Shown: positions 1 to 12,477, numbered from the stretch's first letter. The stretch is 59,629 bases of DNA from Sphaerosporella brunnea (GCA_008704415.1 VXIS01000303.1:1-59629); one strand, 5' to 3'. A program made the numbers and translations. Notes: generated by a model from the sequence alone, not told the origin.

Positions 1-1923
1 AAAGGTTACTGCGATGAACAAGGTGTATGAGGTAGGGGGAGTAGCGGGGGGGAAGAGGTGCAAAGGAGGGATATACAAGTTCGGGCGGGTGTTCAGAGTT
101 GAGTTGAGTTGAGTCTCGAAGTGAAGTGGGGGGGTGGGGGGTAAAAACGAAGAGATATATAGGTCTAGGCCTGAGGATTGTTGGTGAAGTCGGAATTGGT
201 TGTTGTTGTCGAAGTCGGAATTGGTTGTTGTCGAAGTCGGAATTGATTGTTGAAGGATGAAAAAAAAAAGGAAGGGAGGAAGGAAGGGGAAGGACGGTAT
301 TTATAGTTTTTGCACAGGGCATTAGGGTTTTCTAGAGAAATTTCGCCGCCGTGAAGGAGGAGTGATTGCATCTGCAATCAATGTTGGAATCATATACCTA
401 CATGTGTGAGTTATGCCTGCAGAATACGAACTGTGCTCCGCCACATGATCTCACTCAATGGGTTTCTTTGTGCCATCGGGCTCAGCGGGACTCTCCGCTT
501 CGGACTGCATGCCTTCTGCAGCCAATCGATGGAATGAAAGCAACATGCAGGCAGCGGCCCATTCACGGTGGCACTATACTGAACGGGCACTGATGAATTT
601 GAGCTTTTCATCATAAAATGTCACTCTCTGCATTATAGGGTCGATCAGTATGATATACCAATATTAGTCACGATATTTTACCTACCTTTCGGAAGACAAG
701 TTGCACTGAGACCGAGTGACGACATATGATTCCCACCTTTTTTTTTTCGAGTTCCATCAATTCCTCCTCAATTTCCAGCAACTGCAACTGTTCTCCAACC
801 TGGTCCCAACTACGTGGCTGCTTGAGGGAACGCCTACACGCTCTGCTGTGACTCTGCTCCGCTTTTTTGTGGCGGATCAACTTCCCGGTACAGAGTTCGC
901 GAGTGTGAGTGAGTGAAGCAGCTTCAGGGCAATCCGGTGCAAAGGGGGGGGGGGGGTCTTTTCTTCCCAGAAATTTCACAGCAGCCTTGACGGCTCCTGC
1001 ATTTGGGCAAACTGGCCAACGCGCTGACATTGGGTTTGCGCAATGCTTCCGTACGAAAAGGCACACTTTGTCCGCATCATAGGTCTAAATTGCAAATTGC
1101 GAGCAACTATGGATGTCGTCCAGCTGCTTCTCCTTTCGTTTGTTTAAAAAGCGGAAGACGCTTAGCAGTGCGAGTAGTTGAGGTAATGAGACGTGCTTCG
1201 ACAGCATCCCAGCGGGGGGGGGGGGGGTGGAAGAACGTGGTGAATAGCTGTACGTCCAGACTCTGACCTTTAACGAGAGCCCGGAGACCATCACGACACG
1301 CCCAGAAGGATGTGTTTCTAATGATTGCTTTGACATATCTGAAGAGCATGCTTGTTATCCACGACAGCTTGCACCACGGCTGCTTGAGTCTACCTCACTT
1401 CCTCTTGGGCCCCGGCGGCGCCGAGCTCTATCTCACTATAAAACAAAACTTTATACCGCAATAATCTACGTACAGAAACGTACCTAATCGAACCGTAATT
1501 ATCGAACCCCTACTGCATGGTGATTTTGACAGCTAAACCTAAAACAAAACGAGCCGAGGTCCGACAAGCCAGCTTCCCGTGGCCAGAACATTGATGAACT
1601 CGCCACGGAGGATGCCAGTACTACAGTATGCAATTCTTCGAAGCTGGCCCAGATAATGACTTTCTCACGTTTTCGGTGACATGTAATGTCATGACGTCAG
1701 CCAACTTGAGCATGGACTGGGATTTTATATGTTTTTCTAAACAACAGGAGAGAAGTTTGTCTCCTCAGGCGAGAGGCAAACAAACAGAAAGCAATAAAAC
1801 AAATAAAGACAAAAATGCAAACATAAACAAAAAAAAGGCGGGTTCGTGGCGAGTACATAGTAGTGTATCTTCCCTTTACTCTTTGACTCCGCGTCGCAAA
1901 CCAAGTCAGCAGCCCGTTCCAGC
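1..1923. other. Intergenic, no convincing gene
   Basis: Only short overlapping open frames on both strands are present, with no recognisable domain, no consistent splice signals and several homopolymer runs (for example G runs near 948 and 1213). It may contain the 5' region of a gene lying left of the window and the 3' untranslated region of the minus-strand CCCH gene that ends at 1924. Confidence 0.5.
186..252. repeat. Tandem repeat, about 22-25 b unit, 3 copies
   Basis: The unit begins GAAGTCGGAATTGGTTGTTG and recurs at 186, 211 and 233. Unit length shrinks from 25 to 22 b by loss of GTT, and the last copy has one substitution (GATT for GGTT). It is non-coding as far as I can see. Confidence 0.8.
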
Positions 1924-2784
1924 TCAACCGTGCCGCATTCTGCACGAATCGCCGAACCGGCAACCCTGCGGCGTATTATAGAACCGACACAAATCTCCTC
2001 CGCCTCCACCTCTACCTCCGCCACGGCCTCCGCCGCTGCCGCCTCTGCCGCCTCCACCTCTCTGCTCTCCACCTCCACGCGGAGCACCTCCACCTCTCTG
2101 CTCTCCACCTCCACGCGGAGCACCACCGCCTCTCTGCTCTCCACCTCCACGCGGAGCACCACCGCCTCTCGCCTCCCCGCCTCCTCGTGAAGCACCTCCA
2201 CCTCGCTGCTCTCCACCCCCTCGTCCGCCTCTCTGTTCTGCGCCGCCGCTTCCTCCTCCCGGGCGCTCACCAAAGGTGATACTAGTTTCGCCGGTACCGA
2301 GATCGTGGGAAAAGCCGCAGTCCGCGCCAAAGCGGCAGGTGCCCCTCTCGCGGAACGAGTTGCAAACGCCGCGGCCACCGCCGCGGCCAATGCCGCCTCG
2401 TCCGCTGCCCCTGCCGCGATAAGTTGAGCTATCTCCCCCGTAACCGCCTTTGGGGGCGCCTAGGGAGGGGTCCTTGCCATGGGTCGCTGCCCATTCTCTA
2501 TAAAGGTCGGGACCTTGAAGTGATGTGGTGTAATGAACGCCAGGCCAATGGGTGCAGTTTTCGGGCCAGGAAGGAAGGACATAGGACTCTAGGTTCTCCC
2601 ATATCTCCCCGTTGGAGGCCATCATAAATTCGGGGAGTGGCTCTTGATTCGTTTCGGTAATCCATCGGGGGATTTTGTAGGTAGGATGTGGAGGGAATTC
2701 CCACTCGTATTGCTTCAAGTCTCTAAGACTGTTCTCTAGCGCCGGATTGCTAGCTATGAAACTCGATTCTTCTTGCGTCCACAT
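1924..2784 (-). CDS. CCCH zinc-finger protein with RGG/GGG repeats
   Basis: Single-exon frame of 286 residues. An N-terminal part of about 110 residues (WTQEESSF...) has no family I recognise. It is followed by a Gly/Arg-rich stretch and a first zinc-finger motif of the form C-x8-C-x5-C-x3-H (CNSFRERGTC...CGFSH, about residues 139-158). A long low-complexity block of RGGGEQ/RGGGAP units comes next, then a second finger of the same spacing (CRFYNTPQGC...CRMRH) at the extreme C-terminus, ending two residues after its last His. CCCH fingers of this spacing usually bind single-stranded RNA, and RGG blocks support RNA binding and condensation, so a role in mRNA metabolism is inferred. The repeats come from a 36-bp minisatellite, so repeat number is probably polymorphic. 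The first ATG of the frame (2784) is taken as start. Confidence 0.8.
   Translation of the reverse strand: MWTQEESSFIASNPALENSLRDLKQYEWEFPPHPTYKIPRWITETNQEPLPEFMMASNGEIWENLESYVLPSWPENCTHWPGVHYTTSLQGPDLYREWAATHGKDPSLGAPKGGYGGDSSTYRGRGSGRGGIGRGGGRGVCNSFRERGTCRFGADCGFSHDLGTGETSITFGERPGGGSGGAEQRGGRGGGEQRGGGASRGGGEARGGGAPRGGGEQRGGGAPRGGGEQRGGGAPRGGGEQRGGGGRGGSGGGRGGGRGGGGGDLCRFYNTPQGCRFGDSCRMRHG
2059..2166 (-). repeat. 36-bp coding minisatellite, 3 copies
   Basis: Three near-perfect head-to-tail 36-bp units start at 2059, 2095 and 2131 inside the CCCH gene and encode a 12-residue RGGGEQRGGGAP-type repeat. Degenerate flanking copies extend the block on both sides. Because 36 is a multiple of 3, copy-number change keeps the zinc fingers in frame. 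Confidence 0.85.
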
Positions 2785-5094
2785 CGTTTGGATGGATTAT
2801 TGCTCAGTTTTCGGGTTTAGTTTATATATCGGCCCCCTTCTCCAACAGATCGGGATTTTTCGTTCGTTGCCCGCGGCTCGTTCCGTGGTCGTGATTGCCG
2901 AGCGATCGAACGTTGGATTCGGTTGTTGGAAGTTGAGTCGGAGCGGTGATGTACTGCAATTTGACTTTGCGCAGGAAGAAGGCTTGACGGATGACAGAAT
3001 GGAGGTTTAAATAGCAAGCTGCCTTCCTGCAAGGGCATATTTTCCTTGATCGATCGCAGGCCTGAGCGAGATGGCTTTGCGACCAACAACAAATCAGACG
3101 AACAGGGTGGCTGGTTCGAGTGAACAGGCTTCTCCTCGCACGATCAACCAACGAGCTGCAGAAAAGGAAGCCACATCAGTGAAGTGTTCAATGGGTGCAA
3201 ACGGTCAAGTCTCACCGCGACCATACGTGGACCAAGGAAATACGGGCGTTGATCGCAATCGAGCAACCGATTGATTGATTGACTCTGGACTCACCACTGG
3301 TTCAGTCGCTTCTTGGACTCGCTTCCGGTGTTGCTGTCCCTCTCGCCACGGGCTCCGTGCAGAGTGGTTTGTCGGCGAGAGGGCAGAGAACAACAGGTTT
3401 GGTGTGGGTGGGGCCGTTCAAGTAGGGCTGGGTGGTTCTGGCGGGCAAACTCCAAAGGAGGGGTAGGCAGTACCTAGGTAGTAGTGTAGTAGTTATCCCT
3501 GAAGCCACTGTCGCGGAGCACGCATGCAGCGCTCTTGCTCTGCGTGTGCGCTGCTTTGCTGCTGCCAGCACCGAGCTGCAGCGGGCGCACGTCGCAGCCG
3601 TCCGATAACTCCCAGCAGAGCGTTCGGTTCTATTTGCCGCCCTACTTTCCTTGCATCGCAACGGGTCGGCGGATGAGCGAACGCTGCGCAGAGAAGAAGA
3701 CAGAGAACAGGAATCGTTTGCTGATGAACGCGTCCCAAATGCACGACATGCTCAGGCTTGCATGATGCCCAATTTCAGCACCTGACCTTTGCTCCGTGAA
3801 CCACCAGATCCGACAGCAAACTGCATGTGGCGATAGCTCCGCAACGTGTTGATCGGCGTCAACGGAGCTCGACGCGGTCCCGAAGGCAAGATTTGAGTTG
3901 GTTGCCTTTGCTCGCAATGACCGAGTGCTGGCGGAGGCGCCGAGTGAGAAGTCATGGTCGATGCAACGCAAACGTGGGAAGGGAAGCATCAACGTTCGCA
4001 ACGACGATCCTTCTTATATAGCACCAGCAAAGCAGGCTAGATCGCGCCAATCTGACAGGGCTCACGCACCAGATTACCGAACAGCATTCCCGACTCGGTA
4101 CGCGTGTTTGTCCTCCCAACCCTGGGAGATGCCAGATTCAAAGATCCGCCGGCCGTGACCGTGACTGGCGCGTCTTCATTCACGAAGAAAAGCAATCCTG
4201 GATGTTTGCGTGGCGGTGGAGCCAGCAGGACCTACGCTGGAGCCGGTTAGCGCCACCGGAAGGAAGGTCATGGACTCGTGAGGCCGTGGCCACGGTTCAT
4301 GAGTTCTCATCTTGGGCTTCCCGTGACCTGTCCATCGGCTGAGGCGGATCTGGCCGCGAAGTCGAAGATCAAGCCCGAGCTTTGAGAGCCAACGCGAGCA
4401 CTCAGCGATGAGCCGAGATGCGCAGCGCTCAAGGCACAGCTGCCCATGGCGGCCAGTCTCTGCTGTGCGATCAGCAAGCACTGTGTGTTTTGGAAGTGCT
4501 GTGTTTTGGAAGTGCTGTGTTTTGGAACTCGATCCGGGTCACATATTCCGGCTCGCCGCCAAGCACGGGCGCCCGGTGCAGCCTCAACCCTTCACCCAGC
4601 GCCCGCACCCAGACTGGACGGAACGCCCTTGCTGCCTGACTTTTTTCTGGCCGCTCCCTGAGACGATCGTGATCATGATCGATCCGTCCCGCGTGGTTGG
4701 CTCGCGACAATCAGCACGGCGGAGGACAGCGCGCCTGGTGGCTGCTGCCGGGTCCGGTCCCAGCAATCCCCGTTCATTTTCGTTGGGATGAAGGCGTGCA
4801 TGTGAGGCGAAATAGGGCGGACGAGGTGTCGCGGCAACCTCGTTGTCGTCTCGACGCAGACGGCCGTGCATGCATATCGACCTTTTTTCCTCAACTGTCC
4901 GCTTTTCTTAAAGCTCCGAACGCCGCTCGGAAGGAACCATCTCTCGTCGCTCCATCCTGCAGTCACTGCCGCCCGCCGCTCGTTATATCCCCAGTCTTGG
5001 CCCCCCCCCCCCCCCCCAATCACCACCACCACCACCGGATTCCCACACTTTAGGCAGAAAAGCATCGCGTGTTACGTTGGTACGCGGCGGAAAT
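2785..5094. other. Intergenic, 2.3 kb, no supported gene
   Basis: Many short frames on both strands overlap one another with no domain or splice pattern. It should contain the promoter of the CCCH gene (minus) on its left and that of the 5095 gene (plus) on its right. A run of 17 C stands near 5001-5017 and a 16-b tandem repeat at 4484. Confidence 0.5.
4484..4527. repeat. 16-b tandem repeat, 2.7 copies
   Basis: The unit TGTGTTTTGGAAGTGC occurs at 4484-4499 and 4500-4515, and a 12-b partial copy follows from 4516. It is non-coding. Confidence 0.85.
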
Positions 5095-6317
5095 ATGTCT
5101 CCAACGACACCAGCAGTAAGTCGTTGTGGAGAAATGCCAGCTACCTATCGCCTCAATGCCAGTAATATCGACCTCGACTATCTGAGAAAACACATCTCGA
5201 GTTACCTACCCGGGGCATCCGTGCGCGGAACCCAAAGAGAAGATGTCAGTCCCTTCGAACAATCTGCAGAGAAAGCTTGGCTTGCTGATCTTTCACACAG
5301 GGCCAAGAGTATTATCTCTACGATGCCGACAGGCCATTGCTTCCGGTAACACCGCACCGGAAAGAAACCCACCAAAGCACCATGCTAACGGTCACTTGTA
5401 GAGCGAAGTGAGAGATATCATGGTAGACTCGTCAGAGTTTATGGAGGCATTGCAGCAACGGCCGAATCATCGCCGAAATCTATCCGGTGGTTCTCGGGGG
5501 AGGAGGTCCAGAGGGCCACGCGGAGTACCAGTGAACCCAGCAGTCTTTGTATGGTAACCTCCAGCCGGTGCCATTTTCCAGATCCTAACTACGGTCAGCA
5601 AGTCACCTTCAACATCATGCCAAACCAAAACTCGCCGACGATATCCTTCGATCACACGGCAGGTCCGGGTGTCGCCGATCAAGCCCATCGTCTAGATATC
5701 AATGTCCGCTCTCCAGCGCCGCTTTATTCCCCGGGCCCATCCCAGCAACCGCAGCAGCAACAACAGCCGTCACCAATAGCGCCGTTACGGCAACCATCTG
5801 CAATTTTTACACCCGCGGGCACCCCATCTCCCAGCACTACTGGACCTGAGTTCTTCCATCCTAAACCGTTGCTTGCCAACGTTAACGCCCTCAACTGCAG
5901 AGCCGCCTCGGCTCACTCGTGGAGCTCCGTAAGTGCTTGCTCCACACCGAAAACCCTTTGAGCACTCTTCTCATTCCACACCCCCACAACGCTCCGGCCA
6001 AGTCACACTTCCCAACACGGATGGCCTCTTCTACGCTGAATACCTTTCCTTGCCGTCGTTGGCCAGTCAATCTCAACTTTTTTCTCGTTTCTTAGCATAG
6101 CGTGCATGATATCATTGTTGTTGCTGTTGCTGTTGTTGTTGTTGTTGTTGTTATTGTTGCTGTATTTCTTCCTGGGCAGGTGTTATTTGATTGTCAAGTT
6201 GTATCTAGCATTACGGTGGTTTTATCACATCCCGGTTGTCATCGTGAGATGTCCAAAAGGAAAGGCGGCGGCGGAGGAGGAGGAGGAGGAGGAGGAGGAG
6301 GACACGCAGGAGAATAG
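5095..6317 (+). CDS. Hypothetical protein, spliced, Pro/Gln-rich
   Basis: Unrecognised protein. My model is exons 5095-5345, 5404-5548, 5599-5928 and 6096-6317, giving 315 residues. Intron 1 (5346-5403) has branch GCTAAC and keeps frame only if the second AG (GAG|CG) is used. Intron 2 (5549-5598) has branch CCTAAC. Intron 3 has a canonical GTAAGT donor and a T-rich acceptor. Exon 1 holds a helical-looking segment (SNIDLDYLRKHISSYLPG), exon 2 a basic RGRRSRGPRG stretch, and exon 3 a Pro/Gln-rich region with a QPQQQQQP run. Exon 4 would be a (GTT)n-encoded hydrophobic stretch of about 20 residues followed by SKRK and a (GGA)n-encoded Gly run. If intron 3 is retained the protein stops at 5961 (252 residues). 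The N-terminal exons look real; the last exon is doubtful. Confidence 0.5.
6115..6162. repeat. (TTG)n microsatellite
   Basis: Imperfect TTG/GTT triplet run with a few GCT interruptions. In my model it encodes the Val-rich stretch of the doubtful last exon of the 5095 gene. Confidence 0.85.
6264..6302. repeat. (GGC/GGA)n microsatellite
   Basis: GGC GGC GGC followed by about ten GGA triplets. It would encode poly-Gly in the frame ending at 6317, or poly-Glu in the next frame. Confidence 0.85.
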
Positions 6318-7323
6318 ATCGAATTTTAGTAAGTTCGATTGACCCGTTTCTTCCACACCACCTTGCAAAGCGGAGTATCGCCCGAGCGGTTTTGAAGCCC
6401 GCCTTTCGGACGCAGCGGATCATCACGATCTCCCTTGAAGTAATAGTAATACCGCCGGGCGCGCGCGGCGGGGAAGGGCGTCCTATCGTCTAAAGAAAAC
6501 CTGATTGCGTGCTCGCTAGGTAGGCATATTATACCAAGATTTCCTCCCGACCCGCGCGCGCGCCTTTTCTCTCCAGGAATAATATAAAAGTGTTCTTTTT
6601 TCTTCCTCAAGGCATCTCCATGTTTCCCGCGCAATTAAATTTTTTTTTTTTTGTTTTATTCTTTTTATTTCTTGTTTCAAATTGACCCGCAATAAAACAG
6701 CCCTACTACTTACTTGCCACCATAAGGTAGTTTTTTATTATTATTATTATTATTATTATTGTTTTTTGTTATAGGGCTGAATGGAAATGAGGCGTCGTGT
6801 CTAATTAGGAAGTGAACGGCGTTTTTTTCTTTTTTTTATTTTTTTTTGAAGCTGGTGCTGGTGGGTGGTGATATCACTCGGTGTTGTGTTGCATACTACT
6901 TACTTACTGTCTGCGGGTGAGGTGAGGGCGGAGATTTCTCGGAGCAAAGAACTCGCCGGGCAGAAGGAGAAGGCGTACTTGCTTGTTGTTGTTATGGTTC
7001 TGCGGATCGAAAAAGAAGGAGGAATCTGCCAAGAGCTCGAGGGGATGATGATCAAAGCTTGGGAAGGGGGCTATCTAGCTAGCTAGCCGGCCGGCGGGGT
7101 TTTAGAATAGTTAAAGCCTCAACTCACTCACTTGCGTGGTCGACCAATCACGAGCTGGCTGGACCAAGAGTTCTTTTCGTTCCGGAAGACGATCATTATA
7201 TCTATACAGACGCAAACGAAAAGCACCGACACCCAAGACCCAAGAATGCAAGGAAACAAACAACCCAGAACAAACCAAAAAAAAAAAAAAAAAAAAAAAA
7301 AACCCGCAAGAAAAAAAGAGATA
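6318..7323. other. Intergenic between 5095 gene and nitrite reductase
   Basis: AT-rich, with T runs, a (TTA)n run at 6736-6760 and a run of about 25 A near 7278-7302. No gene is supported. It contains the 3' ends of the two convergent flanking genes. Confidence 0.5.
6736..6760. repeat. (TTA)8 microsatellite
   Basis: Pure TTA/ATT triplet run in non-coding sequence. Confidence 0.9.
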
Positions 7324-10300
7324 TCACCAGTCTAGCCCAGCGCTACCACTACCACTACCGCCGCCGCCACATCCGCCGCCGCCAACTGAGATCGCTTTTT
7401 GCAAAGCCGGACCCTGCTGGGCGCAGGGCAGCTTGTCAAGCTCTGCCGTCTTCTTTGACTTCCGGCCCTTGAGAAGAAGCGTCTGGTCGAGCTTCTTGAA
7501 GGGATCTTCCGTCTCTTCCTTGGTGACCATCCACTTCTTGGTGCCCAGTCTGGCGTCCAACTCCTCCACCGACGGCAGCTTCACGTAGACCCATCCGTCG
7601 TCTCTCTCCTCAATCTCGAACGTCGCGATGCTCAGCTCCTCGTCGTTCTTGCAGGAGCCAGGCGCCTGTCCCTCCAGCTCGTAGTTCCGTTTGTGGTATG
7701 GACACGAGACCCACATGTTGCCCTTCTCGTCGTCGCCGACCAGGCCGTCGGAAAGGACGAACGCACGCTTGTGCGGACACATCTGCTGGGTGGCGTAGTA
7801 CTTCCCCTTGACGCGGAAGATGGCCAGTTGGGTGTCGCCGCGCTTGACAGCGGCGCTCTTCCCGCTGGGGCTTGCTTCGCTGCCTGCGAAGTGGGAGGCC
7901 TTGACGATCGGCTGCCATGAAAGCGCAGACCACTTGGTCCCCCTGAAATCCTCTTTCACGGACCCCTTCGGCCAGTACGTAGGCCGCGTTTGGTCACGCT
8001 CGGTGATGATCTCGATCCCCTCGAGGCTCTCGGGTGTGTTGACGAATTGCTGGAAGGCTTTGCGTCGCTCGGGGCTCTTGACCACCTCCGTCCACTCGCA
8101 GAAAAAGGTGCCCACAAGCTCCTCCATCTGGGCCTCGAGGTCGGCACAGATGCCTAGCCGGTCGTCGATGACGACTTCTCGGAGATACTTGATCCCACCG
8201 GGAAGACCCTCGATCCAGCGTGCTGTGCGCTGCAGCTTATCTGCCGTGCGGATGTAGAACATGAGATACCGGTCAAGCACTGGGACCACCTGTTCGACAG
8301 GGCAGTCTTTGACCAGGAGCTCCGCATGGCGGGGCTTGGAGCCACCGTTGCCGCCCACAAAGATGTTGAAACCGTTCTCGGTGGCGATCAGGCCAAAGTC
8401 TTTGCTCTGTGCTTCAGCGCATTCTCGTACACAGCCTGACACTCCACCCTTGAGCTTGTGTGGGCCTCTGATAGACTTGTAGCGCTCTTCGAGGCGGATT
8501 GCCATGCCAACCGAGTCACCGATGCCGAATCTGCACCAGGTGCTACCCACACAGCTCTGTGATTGATGATCAGCGTTTGAGGCGGATAACTAGGGCGACA
8601 AGCAAGCAGCGTGATCGACATACCTTGACGGTTCGCAAACTCTTTGCATAGGCGTGTCCACTTTCCATCCCCGCTTCCACTAGCTCTGTCCAGATCTCCA
8701 CCAGGTCCTGCTTCTTTGCTCCAAACATATCGATGCGTTGTCCACCAGTAATCTTGCAGTAAAGGCCATACTTCTTTGCCACCGTGCCGATCACGATCAG
8801 CTTGTCTGGGGTGATTTCGCCACCGGACACCCGTGGGACCACGGAGAAGGTACCGTTCCTCTGGATGTTGGCGAGGAATTTGTCGTTGGTCTCCTGCAGG
8901 CCGTGCATGGGTGTGTCCATGACATGCCTGTTGAAAAGCGAGGCAAAGATGGATCCGAGGGTAGGCTTGCACAACTCGCAACCCAGAGAATCTGGGTATT
9001 TGCCGCATTCCTTCATGACCTCCTCCATTGTCTTGAGTTTCTTAATCGATATTATGTTGAAGAGATCCGCACGCGAGTATTCGAAATGAGGGCAAACTTG
9101 CGACACAGAAATCAGCGAGTGACACTTCATGCTTCCTTCCTTCTGGGGTTACTCACGATAATTCTTGACCTCAGACCCCATGGCCTTCATCTCGGCGTTG
9201 AAGATCTGCTGGACAAGCGGTATGCACCCACCGCATCCAGCACCCGCCTTGGTGCATGCCTTGATTTCTCCCATGCTCTTGCAGGTTCCATTCTTGACCA
9301 CCTTGCTGATGTCTCCCTTGCTGACGTTGTGGCAGGAGCAGACTTGTGTATCGTCGGGGCTACATCTCCGCGTCAGCTTACAGCTCTCCACCGCAAGGAA
9401 CGGGTAGCCTACAGATCATCCGGGTTGTCATCCTCTCCCTCCATTTTCGCACCCAAAATAAACTGCGACGGTGGAACGTCGATCTGCTTCTTGCTTTTGA
9501 CCATGCCAACGAGCTTGATGTAGTCGTTTGTGTCGCCGATGATCATGCCGCCGATAAGCCGCTTTCCGTCGGCCGTGAACAGATACTTCTTGTACACGGA
9601 TTCGAACGGATCTTTGTAACTCAAAGCCTTGATCCCGACCTGGCCCTCGGTGGCTTCTTGTGGACCGTCGCGGTCTGCGAAGTAGTCGCCGAATGAGGCA
9701 ACATTTACGCCCAGCAGCTTCAACTTCGTGGAGAGGTCTGGCCGCCGGAATGCCCTCGGCGGCTGGTCGCCGCCGGATCGTGTCGACTGGCAGATATTGA
9801 AGGCTAGCACATCCGCCATCTCCACGCCGGGGGCAATGAGTCCAAAGGTCTGGTTGTCCCAACTTGCACACTCTCCCACGGCATAGATTCCGGGGACATT
9901 GGTCTCCAGATTCTGATCAATTTTGAAGCCACCCCGCGAGGCGGTCTTGATCCCGGCCGAGGCGGCCAGTTCATCTCGTGGTTTGATTCCAATCTAGGCC
10001 CAGTCAGTTTCCCATCCCATAGACTCAGTACCCTAGCAGGGACACTCACAGCGAAGCAGATACTGGAGCACTCCATCTCCTTCCCATCAACAAATTTCAC
10101 GCCCTTGACGATGTTATTCTCGTCGGTGTGGATATCCTTGATGCGATGGCATCTCAACACCTCCAGTCCCAGCTCCTGCACCTTCTCCACCACAAGCCCG
10201 CCAGCGTCTCTATCAAGTTGCCGCGACAAGACCCACGGGTTCTTGTCCACCAACTTTACGGAGCCAAACTGCTCCAAATCCATCATCGCCTTTGCGGCCT

Positions 10301-11019
10301 CGAGGCCTAGCAGGCCTCCACCAACAACAAGGCCGGTTGTGCCTTTCACACTCGCCGCGTACGTGATCATCCGTTCCAAATCGCTGATATTGCGGTAGAC
10401 GAAAACACCGGTAGCATCGTGGCCGGGAGTATCCTGCGGGACAACCGCATCGGAACCGGTGGCCAGGACAAGAATATCGTAGGACACCGTCTGGCCGGTC
10501 GAGGTTTTTACTTGTTTGCTCTCCGGCAGGATCTCCGTGACGCGGGTAGAGAGATGATGATGCAGCCCAGGTTGGGCGTCATACTAGTCATCCATATCAG
10601 TTACAAGTCCTCCTCCTTGCAGTTGTGAGGGGACGTACCCATTCAGTAGGGTTAAGGTACAGCTCCTCGATCTTGCGGTGCTCAAAGAACGAAGTCAAGC
10701 CAACACGGTTGTAGGCAACATGAGGCTCCTCTCCTATTACTACGATTTCGAACCGTGTGTGCTCTGGGTCCTCCTTCAAAAGCTTCTCTATAAACGCAAT
10801 GGCTACCATTCCAAGACCGACGACTACGATGCGCTTACGAGCGTCGGTGGAGGCTCCATCAGTGAGAGGCTTTGAGACACCGTTTGCGCCGGTGCCATTG
10901 GGTTTGGCGCCGTTAGTCAGAACACCGTTTGTGCTGATGCCATTAGTTTTGATGCCGTTGGTTGGGACACCGTTCGTGACGGTTGTCGTGCTGCCGTTGG
11001 CAGTGTGTAAGTTTTCCAT
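7324..11019 (-). CDS. niiA: Nitrite reductase [NAD(P)H]
   Basis: Reduces nitrite to ammonium with six electrons from NAD(P)H, the second step of nitrate assimilation in the cytosol. Exons, read on the minus strand, are 11019-10639, 10583-10050, 9993-9413, 9359-9157, 9096-8624 and 8556-7324 (1134 residues, the family's usual size). Domain order is: N-terminal TNG-rich repeat (about 14-50), FAD motif [10 protein letters not shown] (about 67), NAD(P) motif [17 protein letters not shown]-type [2Fe-2S] domain (CSCHN...CGGC, about 505-550), sirohaem/[4Fe-4S] domain with Cys726, Cys732, Cys766 and Cys770 (CVGSTWC, CVREC), and a C-terminal Rieske domain (Cys984, His986, Cys1009, His1012). The ATG at 11019 is the first in frame. 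Upstream lie four NirA-type sites. It is in tandem with nitrate reductase, unlike the divergent niiA/niaD pair of Aspergillus. Confidence 0.97.
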
Positions 11020-12477
11020 GGTTGACACGGACAGTGGCTAGAGAGTGGCTCTGCGGGCCGTTGACTGAGGGGTTTCAAGCCGGCAATTTGGTGATAGTGG
11101 TGTACGCCGGGGGTGGGGGGGGGGGGGTCAATGGCGAGCAGCAGCAACAAAGAGCACGGAGAGCAGCGAGTATATGTTTCTCCGGCACCACCACACAAAA
11201 GCTGGGTATTTCCAGCTCGTCCCGCGGAGACAGCACCGGTGGGGGGGAAAAATCAAGGAAAAGCAGTCTACCAAACAGACGGACTCATCTTTTTTTTTTT
11301 TTTTTTTTTTTTTTCACGATTTTCTCTCCATGGGGTTTCTCCGCCACAGCTATCAACAACCATCACCGGCGAGGCGAGCGAGCGGGACGGGAAGCGGCGG
11401 CTGTTTAGCTTCCAAGATAGATCGATCGAAACTGCGCATGGAGGAGAGATAAGGACCCCTTTGTGAGCGCGGATTTTTCTCCGCGGATGTCATCTCTGTT
11501 AGATATTCGGTCCTATCCATCCATCGGAGGGAGACGGCTCCGATTAAGCGGGCGAGTTGTGCAAGAGTTGCGGGCGCCGCTAGCTATCTCCCGCGGAGAA
11601 TCTTTCCCGCCGCGCTGAATCAGATTGGAACTTTCCCGGGCCTTTTCGTTTGTTGTAGGACTGATAAGCAACGCGCGGGGAAAGCGCTCTCTCGAGCACT
11701 TCTCATCCATGCCCGTGTGTGTGGTTTTATGTTGCACGATCGAAACCATTCAATTATCATGAACCGCGGCTGGCCCAGCTGGGTGGAATGGGCTTCCATA
11801 GCCGTGGTAGCTATACAGGTTTGGTTTTGATCAGTAACGGCTGGATCCGCACCTTACAACACTCAATATATGGAAGCTCCAACCCGAGGATCTTAGTGAA
11901 TGTGCACGTGGGCTCCCAAAACCAACTGGAGAGATCGCACAATTCACATGCTTCCACGAATCCATCTGTAGAGAGTGATATCGCGACCCCATTCACGTTG
12001 ACTGAAAGTGATTGTATATTCAAAGTGTCATCATGCACATATGGCTGATGTCCAAGCTGAATCATAACGACGAGCCATGCAATGCTCAAAAACTCAAACC
12101 CACGCTCTATCTAATCTAATCAGTCACAAAGCCAGCCCCGTCGGACACTCAGCCGCGGAGAAGTTCTCCGCCCGCTTGCCACGAGTAATCCCCAAGAAAT
12201 AGTAAAAAACGCTGTGTAGAATACAACCCAAAGACGCAGATGCGTTGGCGGTGGGTGGGGGGCACGATCATGCTTTCGACTTTTGACACAAATTTAAGGT
12301 TTTGAGATCAGTTCCGTTTTGAATCAGATCATATCCCGTGGGGATCATATTCAACGTGGGGGGAGGGAGATATCTACGAGAAACAAAAAAAACTCAACCA
12401 ACCAACTAACAACCCGATATCAACGATTTTCCGTCATCGACATTGCTCACGGAATATCCAACATTCCCAAAAGAAAA

